A stretch of 64,000 nt of DNA from contig JAIUOB010000002.1 in assembly GCA_020161135.1 (NCBI GenBank), forward strand, positions 62,001-126,000, in the 5' to 3' direction. Numbering within the stretch: the first letter of the stretch is position 1; the number at the start of each line of letters is the position of its first letter. Positions 9,301 to 18,774 of the stretch are shown here, one piece after another. Under the pieces are notes generated by a model. That model worked only from the letters and a program-made list of their open reading frames with translations, searched no databases and had not been told where the DNA came from. Both the position numbers and the translations under genes were made by a program. This stretch comes from Gemmatimonadota bacterium. Its GTDB lineage: Bacteria; Gemmatimonadota; Gemmatimonadetes; Gemmatimonadales; Gemmatimonadaceae.

Positions 9301-10154
9301 TCGCCCACCCGCACGGGGGCCCCCGTGCGCGCCACCTCGGCCACGATCCCCTCCCCCAGGCGCACCACCCCGCGCGGCCGCTCGACGCCGCGCACGAGCC
9401 GCAGTGCCGTGGAGAGTTGGTCGGTGTGCAGGTCGGGCACGAGCACCGCGACGCCGTCGCAACGGACAGCCCGCTGCACCTGCCGCGCGAGATCGCGCAG
9501 GATCTCCTGCTCGTCGAGCGAGCGCGTGAGCGACGCGCCGGATTCCTGCAGCAGTTGCAGGCGCTCATGGCGCTGCCGCGCGAGCGCCTCGAGCGCGTCA
9601 TAGGCGACGCGCGCCGACAGGTGGCGCAGGATGTCTCCGATGTCGCGTCGTTGCGCGGCCGACGGGCGGCGCCCATCGCGCGCGCCGGCGAGCTTCACCA
9701 GGCCGATGATCTCCTGGCGCGCCCCCCGCAGCAGCCCCACGAGCAGGTCTGTCGGCAACCAGTGATCGTCGCCTTCGTGCCCGTCGGTGCTCGCGGGGTC
9801 GATGCCGAAGAACTCGCGCGCCACCCACGCATCGGCGCCGTCGAGCATGCACAGGTCGCCATCACGGAAGCGCTCGAGATGCGGCAGGCGCCGACGCCAC
9901 ACCGATCCCGGCAGCGGCTTGAAGCTCAGCCCCGTGAGCGTGGTGACATCGGTCGCGCCGGCCTTCGCGATGACCGTCGGGTTGAGCGACGCATCGCGCA
10001 ACGACACCAGGACCCGATCGAAGCCCCGCTCGTGCAGCAGGTCGGCTGCCACCTGCAGGCGCGCACTCGTGCCCTCGGCGCGATCGATCGCGTCGAGCAC
10101 CTCGTGCAGCGGCCGCGCGGCCGTCGCATGCGTGGGCGTGACAGGATGGGCCAT
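6309..10154 (-). CDS. Large GAF/PAS sensor, degenerate histidine kinase with C-terminal receiver
   Basis: 1281 residues from ATG 10154. Domains in order: three GAF-type regions (about 15-180, 205-385, 400-550), three PAS domains (about 560-680, 685-800, 805-925), a HisKA-like dimerisation segment, HATPase_c (N box LSNLLANAEDAL, G1 RDSGPGIPEED, G2 HRGLGLTIAHTI), and a REC domain with IEDE, the phospho-acceptor Asp in LLDLRM, and Lys in AKPF. No membrane segments, so it is a cytosolic sensor. The H box reads RVANELNNPLASLL: the residue that should be His is Asn 910 (AAC, bases 7427-7425). As written it cannot autophosphorylate at the usual site. A GCTATCTTG string at 10202-10194 is a possible -10. 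It may sense redox, light or a ligand; no cofactor site was identified. Confidence 0.93.
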   Translation of the reverse strand: MAHPVTPTHATAARPLHEVLDAIDRAEGTSARLQVAADLLHERGFDRVLVSLRDASLNPTVIAKAGATDVTTLTGLSFKPLPGSVWRRRLPHLERFRDGDLCMLDGADAWVAREFFGIDPASTDGHEGDDHWLPTDLLVGLLRGARQEIIGLVKLAGARDGRRPSAAQRRDIGDILRHLSARVAYDALEALARQRHERLQLLQESGASLTRSLDEQEILRDLARQVQRAVRCDGVAVLVPDLHTDQLSTALRLVRGVERPRGVVRLGEGIVAEVARTGAPVRVGDREADRARDKAGLAPPLSLYDVVGESGAATSVLAVPMRVGIRLIGVLAVHSTAADAYSNEDQEVLATMASQAATAVANARRYAESERERRTTEALADVARAVGESLRLGEVLRLILRHTLSLLGVEGACIALRNGEYLHIVAAIGSADVLGGLHLPVHASLAGRATLTNELILINEFTPEFALSRVVSTLARIQRAIIAPLATGRGTIGAIAVLDRERPFDQDDAKVLRRLADQVAVAIDNARLFEEVEKATKEWKLAFDSTASGLVVLEEALTVSRCNARAAELCGRTIPGLLGQRFRDALVGAGDTPEGLNVDAFIAGARRDGVPVRGTVRVSSNGRLFSLVAAPHPDGGCVITFDDVSDVSRLAEQHRAVLDTVSDGIVITDLRGRISFANPAALALFGRTDLSAVPAEQLIAPGFFTDVRRHETLVRAGKPQQYECEVLRADGTRRVVEVGSAPLIELGEITGSVACLRDVTRQRADTLARERSEALYTRLVESATDAIYTVDLAGRFMSVNAGFLTESGLTRQQIIGQHYLLLVDPADRREAEQVMNATLAGERRRAQIRCLGVQGSRLTTVTSAPIHENGVVVGALGIVRDITNDEVQREARGQQARLAAVGQSLGRVANELNNPLASLLALAELHAGSPTLSAEDRRALDQMVVEAQRASRIVSQLLDGATAIAATDGAQGPGDVVALVRRALELHRSSLRTAGIELHEVLAETLPPVEVDPLRFQQVLSNLLANAEDALADYPGPRHITITTRDEGGAVSIEVRDSGPGIPEEDLPRVTEPLFTTRATRGHRGLGLTIAHTIVRDHDGWLDIRSREGEGVTCTVRLPAAVREGDVQEAAPREPAPLTVEIPATVRRTPPAGTEAVEGQPRVLLIEDEVTLRTTIGRFLRGRGYAVDVADGGTAALSLIAGHSYDLVLLDLRMSDLTGEQVYQTIASRDPEQASRVLFMTGDLHSESAARFVRATGRPVLAKPFTLAELAARVEQCLATP

Positions 10155-10247
10155 GGGCGTATCAGGAGGACGCGCACTGCGTGCGCCGCGAAACAAGATA
10201 GCGCGCCCCGTGCGCCCTGCACGGCACCCGCGCCCGACGGGCCCCGC

Positions 10248-13200
10248 TCAGAAGGTCCAGAAGCGGAAGAAGTCGATGCCGATCTGCGCCGGCGTCTGCT
10301 GGAAGGTGCGGCTGATCCCCAGGCGTCCGCAGGCCTGTGCGCTCGACCCGGGCTCGAGACCCAGCGACAGGCTCACGCCACGATCGAAGCGCCGCTCGAC
10401 CTTCACGCCGAGCCCCTGTGCAAACAGGGACAGCGCGTCACCGCCGGCCGACGACTGCGGCGCGAGGCCACACAAGCCGGTGCTGAAGGTGAGATACGTG
10501 TTGCGGGCGACCTGGCCGCCCACACCCACGCGCGTCGACGCGAGAATGCCAAGTCCACTCTGGCGCAGGTTGGCCGCGTCGCCCGGCGCCAGCGCCGTGG
10601 GCTCGACCTGCACGACGTCGAAGCGTCCCCCCGCGAGTCGGCTCGACAGGTAGCTCCCCGCGAGACGCAGCGCGAGCGTCGCGCCTTGCTCGGCGTACGG
10701 CGTCCCCAGGAGCGAGTACGCCGGCTCACCCGTGACGAGGTAGCTCAGCATGTCGCTTTCAGGGAGCGGGGGGTTGTCCGCGCTGGTGAGTGCGAGCGTC
10801 GGCCGATCGACCGTCCCGCCGATGTTGACACGAATGCGCACGTCCTGGCGATTCGAGTTCGCGCGCGTCTCGCGCACCGTGTGCAACGCCGAGATGTCGA
10901 GCGTGGGCTGGAGGTCGGGATCGCCGTAGAAGCGCACGAGCCCGCGCTCCACCTCGAAGCCCGGACGCGCGAGCCCGAGGTTGAGCTGGTACGTGCCCCG
11001 CTCCACCGTGAGGGAGTCCGCGAGCGCGAGGCGCGCCCCACGCCCGTCCCGCGACATCGACCGGGTCACGCGCAGTTGGCCGCCGAGCTTGAGGTTGGCC
11101 TCGGGCGAACGCAGCCAGAGGTCGTCCCCGATGCCGAGGCGCACATCGTCGATCTGCAGCGTCTGCAGCCATGCACTGGGCGTCGATGGCAGCAGCGCAT
11201 CCATCGCGAAGCGCGCCGTGTCGATGAGGTCGAGATTGTCGCTCAGGTCGAGCGCGCGACGCTGCGCGAGCTGCCGGATGTACACGCGTCCGCGATCGAC
11301 TCGTACGGCGCCGCGCACACGCGGTGCCCCCCCGGGGCCGGAGAGCACCAGGGGCACCGGCGTCGTGATGGCCAATGTCGCCGTGCGCGGCTTGTCGATG
11401 GCGAGGAAGTTGGACGCGGCCAGTCGGAGGTCGAACGCCGGCGCGGTGGGGTCGGTGAACACGACCGATCCGACGATGCCGATCGTGTCGGACGGTGTCC
11501 CGCTGGAGGCGCCGAAGCGCCGCACGATGAGCGTGTCACCTGCCAGCGCGATGTCCGCACCCGCACGGTCGAGGCGGATGCCGAGCGCGTCGAGCGCGAA
11601 CGCGGCGCTGTCGATGCGCACCTGGCCACGCAGCCGGGGCCGTTCCCACGAGCCCGTGAGCCGCACGTCGGCATCGAGTGTCCCGCGGGCCTCCGACACC
11701 GACGGCAGCAAGGCCTCCACCACCGCGAGATCGGCACGGCGACTCGTGAGGCGCCCCGCCAGCGGCGCGTCGAGCTGGCGGCGTCGATTCGCGACGAGCG
11801 CGAGGTCGACGGGCAGCGTCGCCTCGAGGTCGAGCGCGGGGCGGTTGTCGATGCGCAGCCCCCCGGTGAGCGCGAGCTGCAGCGAGTCGTAGCGCGCCGC
11901 GAGCGCGAGGTCGCCCAGGCGAATCGGGCCGGCCACGGCATCGCGCAGCGCCAGCGACCCGGTGAGTCGTGGCAGCTCACGCGTCCCGCCGAGCGTCACC
12001 TGCGCCGTGGCGCTGCCGCGCGTGAGACGTGACGCGGGGAACAGGCGGCCGATGTCGGCCAGCGGGAGCTGGTCGACATCGAGCGTGCCGCGCACGGCGC
12101 GCGTCTCGCCCAGGGCGCCACGCAGCGTGATGCGCCCGGTGTCGGTGTGCAGCAGCACCAGCGAGTCGAGCGTCGCGCCCCCGTCGGCAACGAGGTGCAC
12201 CGTGGCCGGCGAGGCCAGTGTCAGACCGCGGGCGCGCTCCCCGAGACTGTCGACGCGCAGCGCGAGTGAGTCGAGACGCACGGTGGTCGAGTCACCACGG
12301 CGCGTCACACCGCCCGCCACCGTGATGCGCGCATCGTTGGGAGTGCGCAACGCCATGCCGAAGCGCTCGGCGAGCCCGCCCCGCACCGTCGACTGCGCAC
12401 TCGCGTCGGCCACATCGATCCCGGCCAAGACCGCGGAATCGGCCAGCAGGTCGACCCGCCCCTCGGCGCGGCGCAGCACGTCGCGAATGGTCGCGTCGAG
12501 CGCACCGCGGCGCAGGCGCGTGCTCGCCAGCACCACATCGCGCGCGTCGGCGCGCAGCGACACGTCGAGGCCATTCGTGTCGGTGGTATCCGTCGTCCCC
12601 GCCACCACCGCCGACAGCTCGACGCTGCCGCGCAACGTATCGCCGGGAAGCAGGAAGGCCGGCCGCGCGGTGTCGGTCGGCGCGAGCCACGGACGCAGGC
12701 CGCCGAGCGAATCGACGTACATCGCCACCCGCAGCGTATCACGACGTGCCGGCGCGAGTCCCAGGCCACCCTGCGCGACGAGGCGCAGGGCCGAGCTCTC
12801 CGCGGCGAGCGTGTCGATGCGCAGGCGGCCCGTCTCGAACGTCATCGCGGCGGTGCCGCCGAAGAGTCGCGCTTCGCCCACGCGCGAGAACAGGTCGATG
12901 CTCCCCTGCACCGGGCCCGTCATCGTCGACATGATGAACTCGCCGGTCGTCGAGTCGACCTGGCCTCGCAGGTCGACCGTGCCCGTCGCGTTGAGGCTCG
13001 TCACCGGCAGGCGCGCATCCCCGAAGAGCGATTGCAGGTTCGCGCCACGCGCGCGCCACGCCCCGCTCGCCCCCATGATCGGCTCGAGGGCGTCGGCACT
13101 GCCAGTGAAGGTGAGCTCACCGCCCTCGCCGGCGAAGCTCGCCTGCAGGTCGAACCGTTCGGCCATCCCCTTGGCGCGAATGCGCCCCACCGCCGAGCCG

Positions 13201-14840
13201 CGGAGCGGCATGTTGGGATACGAGCGCGACAGCGTCGTCCACGACAGCGGCAAGGCCTGCAGGTCGACGTCGAACAACGTGCCCTCGGGCACCAGCGTGT
13301 AGCGGCCGCTGCCCGTGAAGCGCGACGGGAGCCCCGGCCCGTCCACCAGTTCGATGTCGGCCTGCGAGAAGCGCGCGTCGTACCAGAGCGAGTCGAGCCG
13401 CACCGACCCGCGCGCGATGCCGTTGACTTCGGGGAACAGCGGATTCACGAAGCGCGGCGTGCGCAGGTCGAGCGCGGCGATGGTGAGATCGAGCCCGTCG
13501 AGGACGGCATCAGCCGGGCGGAGGATGTCGAGCGATCCCGTGGCCTGCAGCCGCGACACGGCGCCGGGCACATGCTCGTCCGCGAACGCCACCGTCGCAT
13601 CGTCGAGGCGCCAGTTGGTGAGGACACCACCGCGCCCGCGCACCGTGCCGGTGAGGGCGCCGCGCCAGTCGTACGGGAACGGCTCGCCGTTGAACCAGCG
13701 CAGCAGGTCGGTGTGCGCCGGCGCGAGCGTGAGGTCGACATCGGTGAGGCGCGTGACCGGCCCGCCCACACCCCACGTCATGCGTCCGCGCAGCCGCGAC
13801 CGCAACGACCGCGCGTCCATGTTCGTGATCACGTAGTCCATGATGGACAGCGCGCGCGGATCGTTGCGGATGTGCAGGTCCATGCGCCCGCCGCCCTCGT
13901 GCGGGATGGTCTCGTCGATCCACGCGAGGTCGGTGAGCGACACCGTGTCGCCCTGCAGGCGGATGTCGTAGCGCATGGGCAGGTTGCTCCCCCACACCAC
14001 GCGAGCCGACCCTGTCGCCCGCGATCCCGGCAGTGCGAAACGCACCCCGTCCATCCAGAGCGTGTCGCCCAGGATGCGGGCGTCCGCGGACAACCCCTGG
14101 AACCACAACGGTGGTGACATCCACACCACGTCGAGCTTGCGCACCGCAAGGCGCACGCCGGCGCTGTCCGGGTCCCGCAGCCGCGACCGCCCCAGGGCGA
14201 GGGAGCCGCGCACGAAGCGCATGACCTTCACGTAGCGGCCATCCTCGGCACGGAACTCGTCGGTGAGACGCGTGAGGTGCTCGGTGAGCGCACTGTCGCG
14301 CTTCGCACCCTTGAGCGTGTCCGAGAGTGTCCACGGCAGCCGCGCCACGAAGGTGAGCTCGTGAATCGTCGCCGTGTCGAGCACGATGTAGCGCCCGAAA
14401 CGCGTCGCCCGCGCCGTCGTCCGCTGTGCGCCGGTCGACCGGCCGACGGCACGCCACAGATTCCAGTCGTCCTTGCCGTAGTCCACCAGCGTCACGCGCG
14501 GCCGCGTCACCTCGAGCGACTTGATCACGATGCGCCCGTCAAGCAGGTCGCGCGGATCGTACGTGACCCGCAGCGGTCCGCTGCTGAACAGCGGCGTCCC
14601 GTCGGGTGCGCGCAGGTCGATCGTGTCGAGTGTGATGTCCTGGAACAGGTTGCCGTGCAGGCCGGCCACGTAGAGCCGTCCGGGCATCGCTGCGCGCGCG
14701 AGCGGCAGCCCCAGGCGCAGGATGAACGCCATGCCGCGATCGGTCTGTGTGAGCACCACGACACTGCCCACCAGCGCCACGACCAGCGACAGCAGCACCG
14801 CCGCCGCGCTCAGCACCACCGTGCGTCGACGCGGCGCCAT
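10248..14840 (-). CDS. tamB: TamB-like inner-membrane/periplasmic lipid-transport protein
   Basis: 1530 residues. A single N-terminal membrane anchor (about residues 7-29, VVLSAAAVLLSLVVALVGSVV) is followed by a long repetitive beta-rich AsmA/TamB body. The body has many short strands of the form L-x-G-x-V-x-L and G-x-A-x-A-x-V-x-L. The conserved DUF490 C-terminal region (about 1150-1530) follows. The last residues are aromatic (FFRFWTF). TamB spans the periplasm and works with a BamA-family barrel in outer-membrane protein insertion or phospholipid transport. The start is ATG 14840, which shares one base with the stop of the upstream barrel gene (TGATG); longer readings enter that gene. It is somewhat longer than the E. 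coli protein (about 1260 residues). Confidence 0.92.
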   Translation of the reverse strand: MAPRRRTVVLSAAAVLLSLVVALVGSVVVLTQTDRGMAFILRLGLPLARAAMPGRLYVAGLHGNLFQDITLDTIDLRAPDGTPLFSSGPLRVTYDPRDLLDGRIVIKSLEVTRPRVTLVDYGKDDWNLWRAVGRSTGAQRTTARATRFGRYIVLDTATIHELTFVARLPWTLSDTLKGAKRDSALTEHLTRLTDEFRAEDGRYVKVMRFVRGSLALGRSRLRDPDSAGVRLAVRKLDVVWMSPPLWFQGLSADARILGDTLWMDGVRFALPGSRATGSARVVWGSNLPMRYDIRLQGDTVSLTDLAWIDETIPHEGGGRMDLHIRNDPRALSIMDYVITNMDARSLRSRLRGRMTWGVGGPVTRLTDVDLTLAPAHTDLLRWFNGEPFPYDWRGALTGTVRGRGGVLTNWRLDDATVAFADEHVPGAVSRLQATGSLDILRPADAVLDGLDLTIAALDLRTPRFVNPLFPEVNGIARGSVRLDSLWYDARFSQADIELVDGPGLPSRFTGSGRYTLVPEGTLFDVDLQALPLSWTTLSRSYPNMPLRGSAVGRIRAKGMAERFDLQASFAGEGGELTFTGSADALEPIMGASGAWRARGANLQSLFGDARLPVTSLNATGTVDLRGQVDSTTGEFIMSTMTGPVQGSIDLFSRVGEARLFGGTAAMTFETGRLRIDTLAAESSALRLVAQGGLGLAPARRDTLRVAMYVDSLGGLRPWLAPTDTARPAFLLPGDTLRGSVELSAVVAGTTDTTDTNGLDVSLRADARDVVLASTRLRRGALDATIRDVLRRAEGRVDLLADSAVLAGIDVADASAQSTVRGGLAERFGMALRTPNDARITVAGGVTRRGDSTTVRLDSLALRVDSLGERARGLTLASPATVHLVADGGATLDSLVLLHTDTGRITLRGALGETRAVRGTLDVDQLPLADIGRLFPASRLTRGSATAQVTLGGTRELPRLTGSLALRDAVAGPIRLGDLALAARYDSLQLALTGGLRIDNRPALDLEATLPVDLALVANRRRQLDAPLAGRLTSRRADLAVVEALLPSVSEARGTLDADVRLTGSWERPRLRGQVRIDSAAFALDALGIRLDRAGADIALAGDTLIVRRFGASSGTPSDTIGIVGSVVFTDPTAPAFDLRLAASNFLAIDKPRTATLAITTPVPLVLSGPGGAPRVRGAVRVDRGRVYIRQLAQRRALDLSDNLDLIDTARFAMDALLPSTPSAWLQTLQIDDVRLGIGDDLWLRSPEANLKLGGQLRVTRSMSRDGRGARLALADSLTVERGTYQLNLGLARPGFEVERGLVRFYGDPDLQPTLDISALHTVRETRANSNRQDVRIRVNIGGTVDRPTLALTSADNPPLPESDMLSYLVTGEPAYSLLGTPYAEQGATLALRLAGSYLSSRLAGGRFDVVQVEPTALAPGDAANLRQSGLGILASTRVGVGGQVARNTYLTFSTGLCGLAPQSSAGGDALSLFAQGLGVKVERRFDRGVSLSLGLEPGSSAQACGRLGISRTFQQTPAQIGIDFFRFWTF

Positions 14841-17092
14841 CAGAAGGCCTGCCCGATCCAGATGCTCGGATTCAGGCGTCCGAGCAGGCCGTTGCCCCGC
14901 AGCGGTCGGAACGTCGCCGGACACCGCCCCGCCTCCTGCACCGGCGGGGCACCGGTGGTGGCCGCATTCTGCACCGCCAGCGTGTTGCCCGGGCTCACGC
15001 AGTAGAGCGGCGCCACCCCACCCTGCGGTCGGGCGTTGAAGTACGCCGCGCCCGCGGGGCGATCGTACGGGTTGTAGCCGAAATCGATGCGGATCGCGCC
15101 GAAGGGAGACGCCACGCGCACGCCCAGACCGGGCGTCACCGTGATCGTCGGTCCATCACTCCGCACCGGCGTGTCCGACGCGCCGCGATTCCACAGGCGC
15201 CCCGCGTCGGCGAACGCCGCGAACTGCAGCAGCGTCGGCGCGATCGGACTCGGCCACTGTGCCTCGAGATTCGCGACCACCAGCGTGTTGCCGCCCGTCG
15301 GCACCACCCGCTCGGCCACCGTCGAGCCGTCGGCGCGGTAGTGCACCACGCCGCCCACCGTGTCCACCGCGTAGCCGCTCACGATGTAGACGGACGGCCC
15401 GAGCTCGTTCTGCCGGAAGCCGCGCACCGTGGTCGGACCGCCCGCGTACAGGCGCTCCTGCGGCGGAATGAAACTGCCCACGCCACCAGCACGCCCCAGC
15501 CCCTGCACCACGCCGCCGCGCACGTGCGCCGTGAGTGTCGCCGTGCCCACCGCGCGATACCACGTCGCATCGATCGTGGCGCGGTTGAACTGCTGGGTGC
15601 GGTCGGATCCGATGACCGTGCTCGCGTGACGCAAGGAGCCACGCAGCACCGTCCCACTCGTCGGGCGCAACGGATCGTTCACCCGTTGCCGCGCCAGCGA
15701 CAGCTCGGCGGCCGCCAGGCGATTGTTGCGCTGGAGGAAGCCGCGGAGCTCGGCGTCGCAGGCATTGAACACTGCGCAGAAGAACGCCGGCTCCGCTTCG
15801 GTACGCCCGAGCTCGAGCTGGTAGGTCGCCGTGCTCGACACACGCCCCGCCAGCGGCGCGCCGAACGGATCACCCAGCGAGAACACGCCACCGATGGGCG
15901 TGCGACGCAGGAACGCCTTGTACTCCGACAGCGTGCTGCTGAAGAGCGTGAGCGACGGAATGCGCACCTGCCCGGCGCGCACGGGCTGTCGCAGGGTGGC
16001 CGAGCCGTAGTAGTTGAGCGTGCGGCTGTACGGATCGGAACGCGCCTGCGCCTGGCACACGCCTTCGGCACCGTCGAGGGGCGCCCCGAGGCCGATCTTG
16101 CTGACGCGCCCGGTGAGTTCGAGCCGCGGCGCGAAGGAGACGAAATCGCGGTCAGTGAGCGACCCCTGCGTGCGGAAGCAATCGAGCGTGGCCCAACCGA
16201 TGCCGCCACGCGCCGCCCACCGATCACCTTCCACGAGGTGCACGGTGAGGTTCACGATCGTGTCGCCCGGGGGCTGCACACTGTCGGCGCGCAGGTCGAC
16301 CCGCTGGAAGACGTCGGTCTGGTAGAGATTCCGCTGCGCGTCGATAATGGCACGCGCGGAGTACCAGTCGCCGGGGTGCAGCGCGAGCGCGCGGCGGATG
16401 GTCGCGTCGCTCACGCGCCGCCCCCGCCCACCGGAATCGACGTCGAGCGCCACGCGGCCGATGCGTGCGCGTGCGCCCGGCACGACGGTCACCTCGACAT
16501 CGGCGGTGCGCGCTGTCGTGTTGGTGGTGTACGCGAGCAGCGCTTCGGCCTGCGGCCAGCCGAGATTGCGGAGCCGCCGCACGAGGGTGTCGCGCCCCGC
16601 TTCGAGCGCACCGCGGTCGAACACGCCGCCGACCGCGAGCGGAAAGTCTCGGGCCGCCTCACGCAGCGGGGCGCTCGCCTCGACTCCGCGCAGCGCCAGG
16701 GCCGTGACCCGCATCGGCGCGCCTTCGCGCACCACGAAAGTGACCTCGATCACCCCCGGCCGGAGCGTCCGCACGGCCGTGTCCACCTGCACATCGGGAA
16801 ATCCGCGCCGGCGGTACAGGGTCTCCAGCCGCCGCACGTCGCGCGCAAACTCCACCGGGTCGAGACAGCGTCGTTCGCCCAGCAGCGGCACCGCGCCGAA
16901 CCGCGACGGGATCGTGGCCACCGTCGCCGCGAGCTGCGCCGCGGTGTACTCACGATGGCCCTCGAAGCGCAGCGCACGCACCTCGCGGTCCCCACGCTCG
17001 CACGACAAGTCCTGCGCGGCCGCCGCCTGGGCACCGAGAAGGGCGGCGGCGAGCGCCGCGAAGAGGCGGAGGGAATGGACGGAGAATCGCAC
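14840..17092 (-). CDS. BamA/TamA-family outer-membrane protein with POTRA domains
   Basis: 750 residues with a GTG start. A signal peptide ends near AQAAAAQ-D (residues 1-27). POTRA-type repeats cover about residues 30-330: EVRALRFEGHREYTAAQL, then VRTLRPGVIEVTFVVREG, then ARIGRVALDVDSGG. The surface-antigen barrel follows, with strands ending in aromatic residues, a GGPTTVRGFRQNELGPSVY segment resembling the conserved RGF loop of the family, and a C-terminal Phe (SIWIGQAF) typical of BAM substrates. It is followed by a one-base-overlapping tamB, so a TamA role is favoured over the essential BamA. The promoter region is shared with the divergent binding-protein gene at 17143. Confidence 0.93.
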   Translation of the reverse strand: MRFSVHSLRLFAALAAALLGAQAAAAQDLSCERGDREVRALRFEGHREYTAAQLAATVATIPSRFGAVPLLGERRCLDPVEFARDVRRLETLYRRRGFPDVQVDTAVRTLRPGVIEVTFVVREGAPMRVTALALRGVEASAPLREAARDFPLAVGGVFDRGALEAGRDTLVRRLRNLGWPQAEALLAYTTNTTARTADVEVTVVPGARARIGRVALDVDSGGRGRRVSDATIRRALALHPGDWYSARAIIDAQRNLYQTDVFQRVDLRADSVQPPGDTIVNLTVHLVEGDRWAARGGIGWATLDCFRTQGSLTDRDFVSFAPRLELTGRVSKIGLGAPLDGAEGVCQAQARSDPYSRTLNYYGSATLRQPVRAGQVRIPSLTLFSSTLSEYKAFLRRTPIGGVFSLGDPFGAPLAGRVSSTATYQLELGRTEAEPAFFCAVFNACDAELRGFLQRNNRLAAAELSLARQRVNDPLRPTSGTVLRGSLRHASTVIGSDRTQQFNRATIDATWYRAVGTATLTAHVRGGVVQGLGRAGGVGSFIPPQERLYAGGPTTVRGFRQNELGPSVYIVSGYAVDTVGGVVHYRADGSTVAERVVPTGGNTLVVANLEAQWPSPIAPTLLQFAAFADAGRLWNRGASDTPVRSDGPTITVTPGLGVRVASPFGAIRIDFGYNPYDRPAGAAYFNARPQGGVAPLYCVSPGNTLAVQNAATTGAPPVQEAGRCPATFRPLRGNGLLGRLNPSIWIGQAF

Positions 17093-17094
17093 GT

Positions 17095-17109
17095 TCTATA
17101 GCCTATAAA
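17095..17109. promoter_or_regulatory. Divergent -10 boxes between tamA-like gene and binding-protein gene
   Basis: Bases 17095-17109 contain back-to-back AT-rich hexamers. TATAAA at 17104-17109 reads forward, leaving roughly a 27-base leader to ATG 17143. TATAGG (17107-17102) and TATAGA (17100-17095) read in reverse and lie 9 and 2 bases before GTG 17092. Placement suggests an almost leaderless reverse transcript. Confidence 0.45.
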
Positions 17110-17142
17110 GCTCACGTACCCCTCACACCCAGTCAACTACGC

Positions 17143-18699
17143 ATGCGACGCTCACTGCCCGTCCTCGGCGCCTTCGCCCTGTTCACGGCGGCCTGCCGTG
17201 CCACCGACGCTGCGCCCGAGCGCCACGTGTTCGTCGATTCGCGCGACTGGTACGATCCCCGCTCGCTCGATCCCGCGCACGCCACCGACGTGCCCAGTGG
17301 ACGCGCCGTCGCCTACCTGTTCGACGGACTCACACGCTTCGCCCCCGATGGCGCCCTCGAGCCCGCACTCGCGCGCGCCTGGGAGACCTCGTCGGACGGC
17401 CGCACCTACACGTTTCACCTCCGGAGCGGCGTGACGTTTCACGACGGCACGCCCTTCATCGCTGCCGACGTCGCACGGTCGTTCCGTCGCCTCCTCGATC
17501 CGGCCACCAAGGCGGGTACCACCTGGCCGCTGCTCCCCATCGCCGGTGCCCGCGCCTTCGCGGCCGGCACGGGCACCACGCTGGGTGTGACGACGCCCGA
17601 CGACTCCACCGTCGTCATCACGCTCGAGGAGCCGCTCGCGATCTTCCCCAAGTTGCTCGCCATGCCCGCCGCCTCGATCGTCCCGGCCCGCATCGGCGAC
17701 GACTTCCGCGAGCGTCCCGTCGGCACGGGCCCGTGGAAGCTCGCCGAGTGGCGCCACGACGATCACCTGACCTTCGTGCGGAACCCTGCGTACTTCGACG
17801 GTGCGCCCACCATCGACACGCTGCGCGCCCGCATCATCCCCGAGCCGTCCACCGCGGTCGCCGAGTTCGAGAGTGGCACGGTGGATCTGCTGTATGTGCC
17901 GGAAGACCAGGCCCGCGCGTGGGAGAACACCGACGAGCGCAAGGCGCAACTGCTCAGTGCCCCCGCGTTGCGCCTCTGGTACGTCGGCATGAACACGACG
18001 CGTGGACCGCTCACCGACGTGCGCGTGCGGCAGGCCATCGCGCACGCCATCGACGTGCCCACCATCCTGACACAGCTCCTCGCCGGTCGTGGTCGCGTCA
18101 CCGCCGGTATCATCCCGCCGACTCTCGACGGGGCCGACACCACGCGCGCGCCGTACGCCTACGACACGACCGCCGCGCGTCGCCTGCTCGCCGACGCGGG
18201 GCACGCGAACGGCATCGACCTCGAGCTGTGGAGTTCGCAGACGCAGCCCTGGCCGCGCCTCGCGCAGACGCTGCAGGCGTACCTCGGCGCGGTCGGCATT
18301 CGCGTGAAGCTGGTGCAGCGCGACGCCGCCGCGTCCCGCGCTGCGGCGCGCGCCGGTCAGGTCGATCTCATCGTGAAGGACTGGTACGCCGACTACCCCG
18401 ACGCCGAGAACTTCCTCTACCCCCTGCTGCATGGGGCCAACGCCGGCGCCGGCGGCAACGTCTCGTTCTTCAAGGACGCCGCCTACGACAAGCTCGTGAG
18501 CGCGGCACGCCGCGAGAGCGACGACGCGAAGCGCACCACCCTGTATCGAAGCGCCGACTCCCTCGCGTATCGGCAGATGCCGCTGCTCCCGCTCTGGTTC
18601 TACAACGAGGTGTACGCCGTGCAGCCGTGGGTGCAGGGGTTCACGGCGCCCGCGATCTTCAACGGACAGCGGTTTGTGAAGGTGCGGCTCGGGAAGTGA
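17143..18699 (+). CDS. Peptide/nickel ABC-transporter substrate-binding lipoprotein (SBP family 5)
   Basis: 518 residues. A lipoprotein signal has lipobox FTAAC with Cys 18, so the mature protein is membrane-anchored. Family-5 features follow: DWYDPRSLDPAHATD near the N terminus, then YTFHLRSGVTFHDGTPFIAADVARSFRRLLDP, the conserved VxFHDGxPxxAxDV block. GTGPWKLAEWRHDDHLTFVRNPAYFDG and a C-terminal YPLLHGAN region are also typical of OppA/DppA-like proteins. It probably delivers oligopeptides or a similar solute to an inner-membrane permease such as the one at 19267. No ATPase or second permease is encoded here. Exact ligand unknown. Confidence 0.93.
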   Translation: MRRSLPVLGAFALFTAACRATDAAPERHVFVDSRDWYDPRSLDPAHATDVPSGRAVAYLFDGLTRFAPDGALEPALARAWETSSDGRTYTFHLRSGVTFHDGTPFIAADVARSFRRLLDPATKAGTTWPLLPIAGARAFAAGTGTTLGVTTPDDSTVVITLEEPLAIFPKLLAMPAASIVPARIGDDFRERPVGTGPWKLAEWRHDDHLTFVRNPAYFDGAPTIDTLRARIIPEPSTAVAEFESGTVDLLYVPEDQARAWENTDERKAQLLSAPALRLWYVGMNTTRGPLTDVRVRQAIAHAIDVPTILTQLLAGRGRVTAGIIPPTLDGADTTRAPYAYDTTAARRLLADAGHANGIDLELWSSQTQPWPRLAQTLQAYLGAVGIRVKLVQRDAAASRAAARAGQVDLIVKDWYADYPDAENFLYPLLHGANAGAGGNVSFFKDAAYDKLVSAARRESDDAKRTTLYRSADSLAYRQMPLLPLWFYNEVYAVQPWVQGFTAPAIFNGQRFVKVRLGK

Positions 18700-18774
18700 G
18701 GGTGTGCGTGGCGATGCTACCGCCCGCAACGATTCGATGACGGCGTGCGCGTGCGTCGGTGCCACTGTGGCGGC

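Noticed and set aside
7377..12032. A 1551-codon open frame on the + strand across the sensor kinase and tamB genes.
   Set aside because: It is antisense to two well-recognised proteins, has the Arg/His/Gly-rich composition of a GC-driven shadow frame, and shows no domain or signal.
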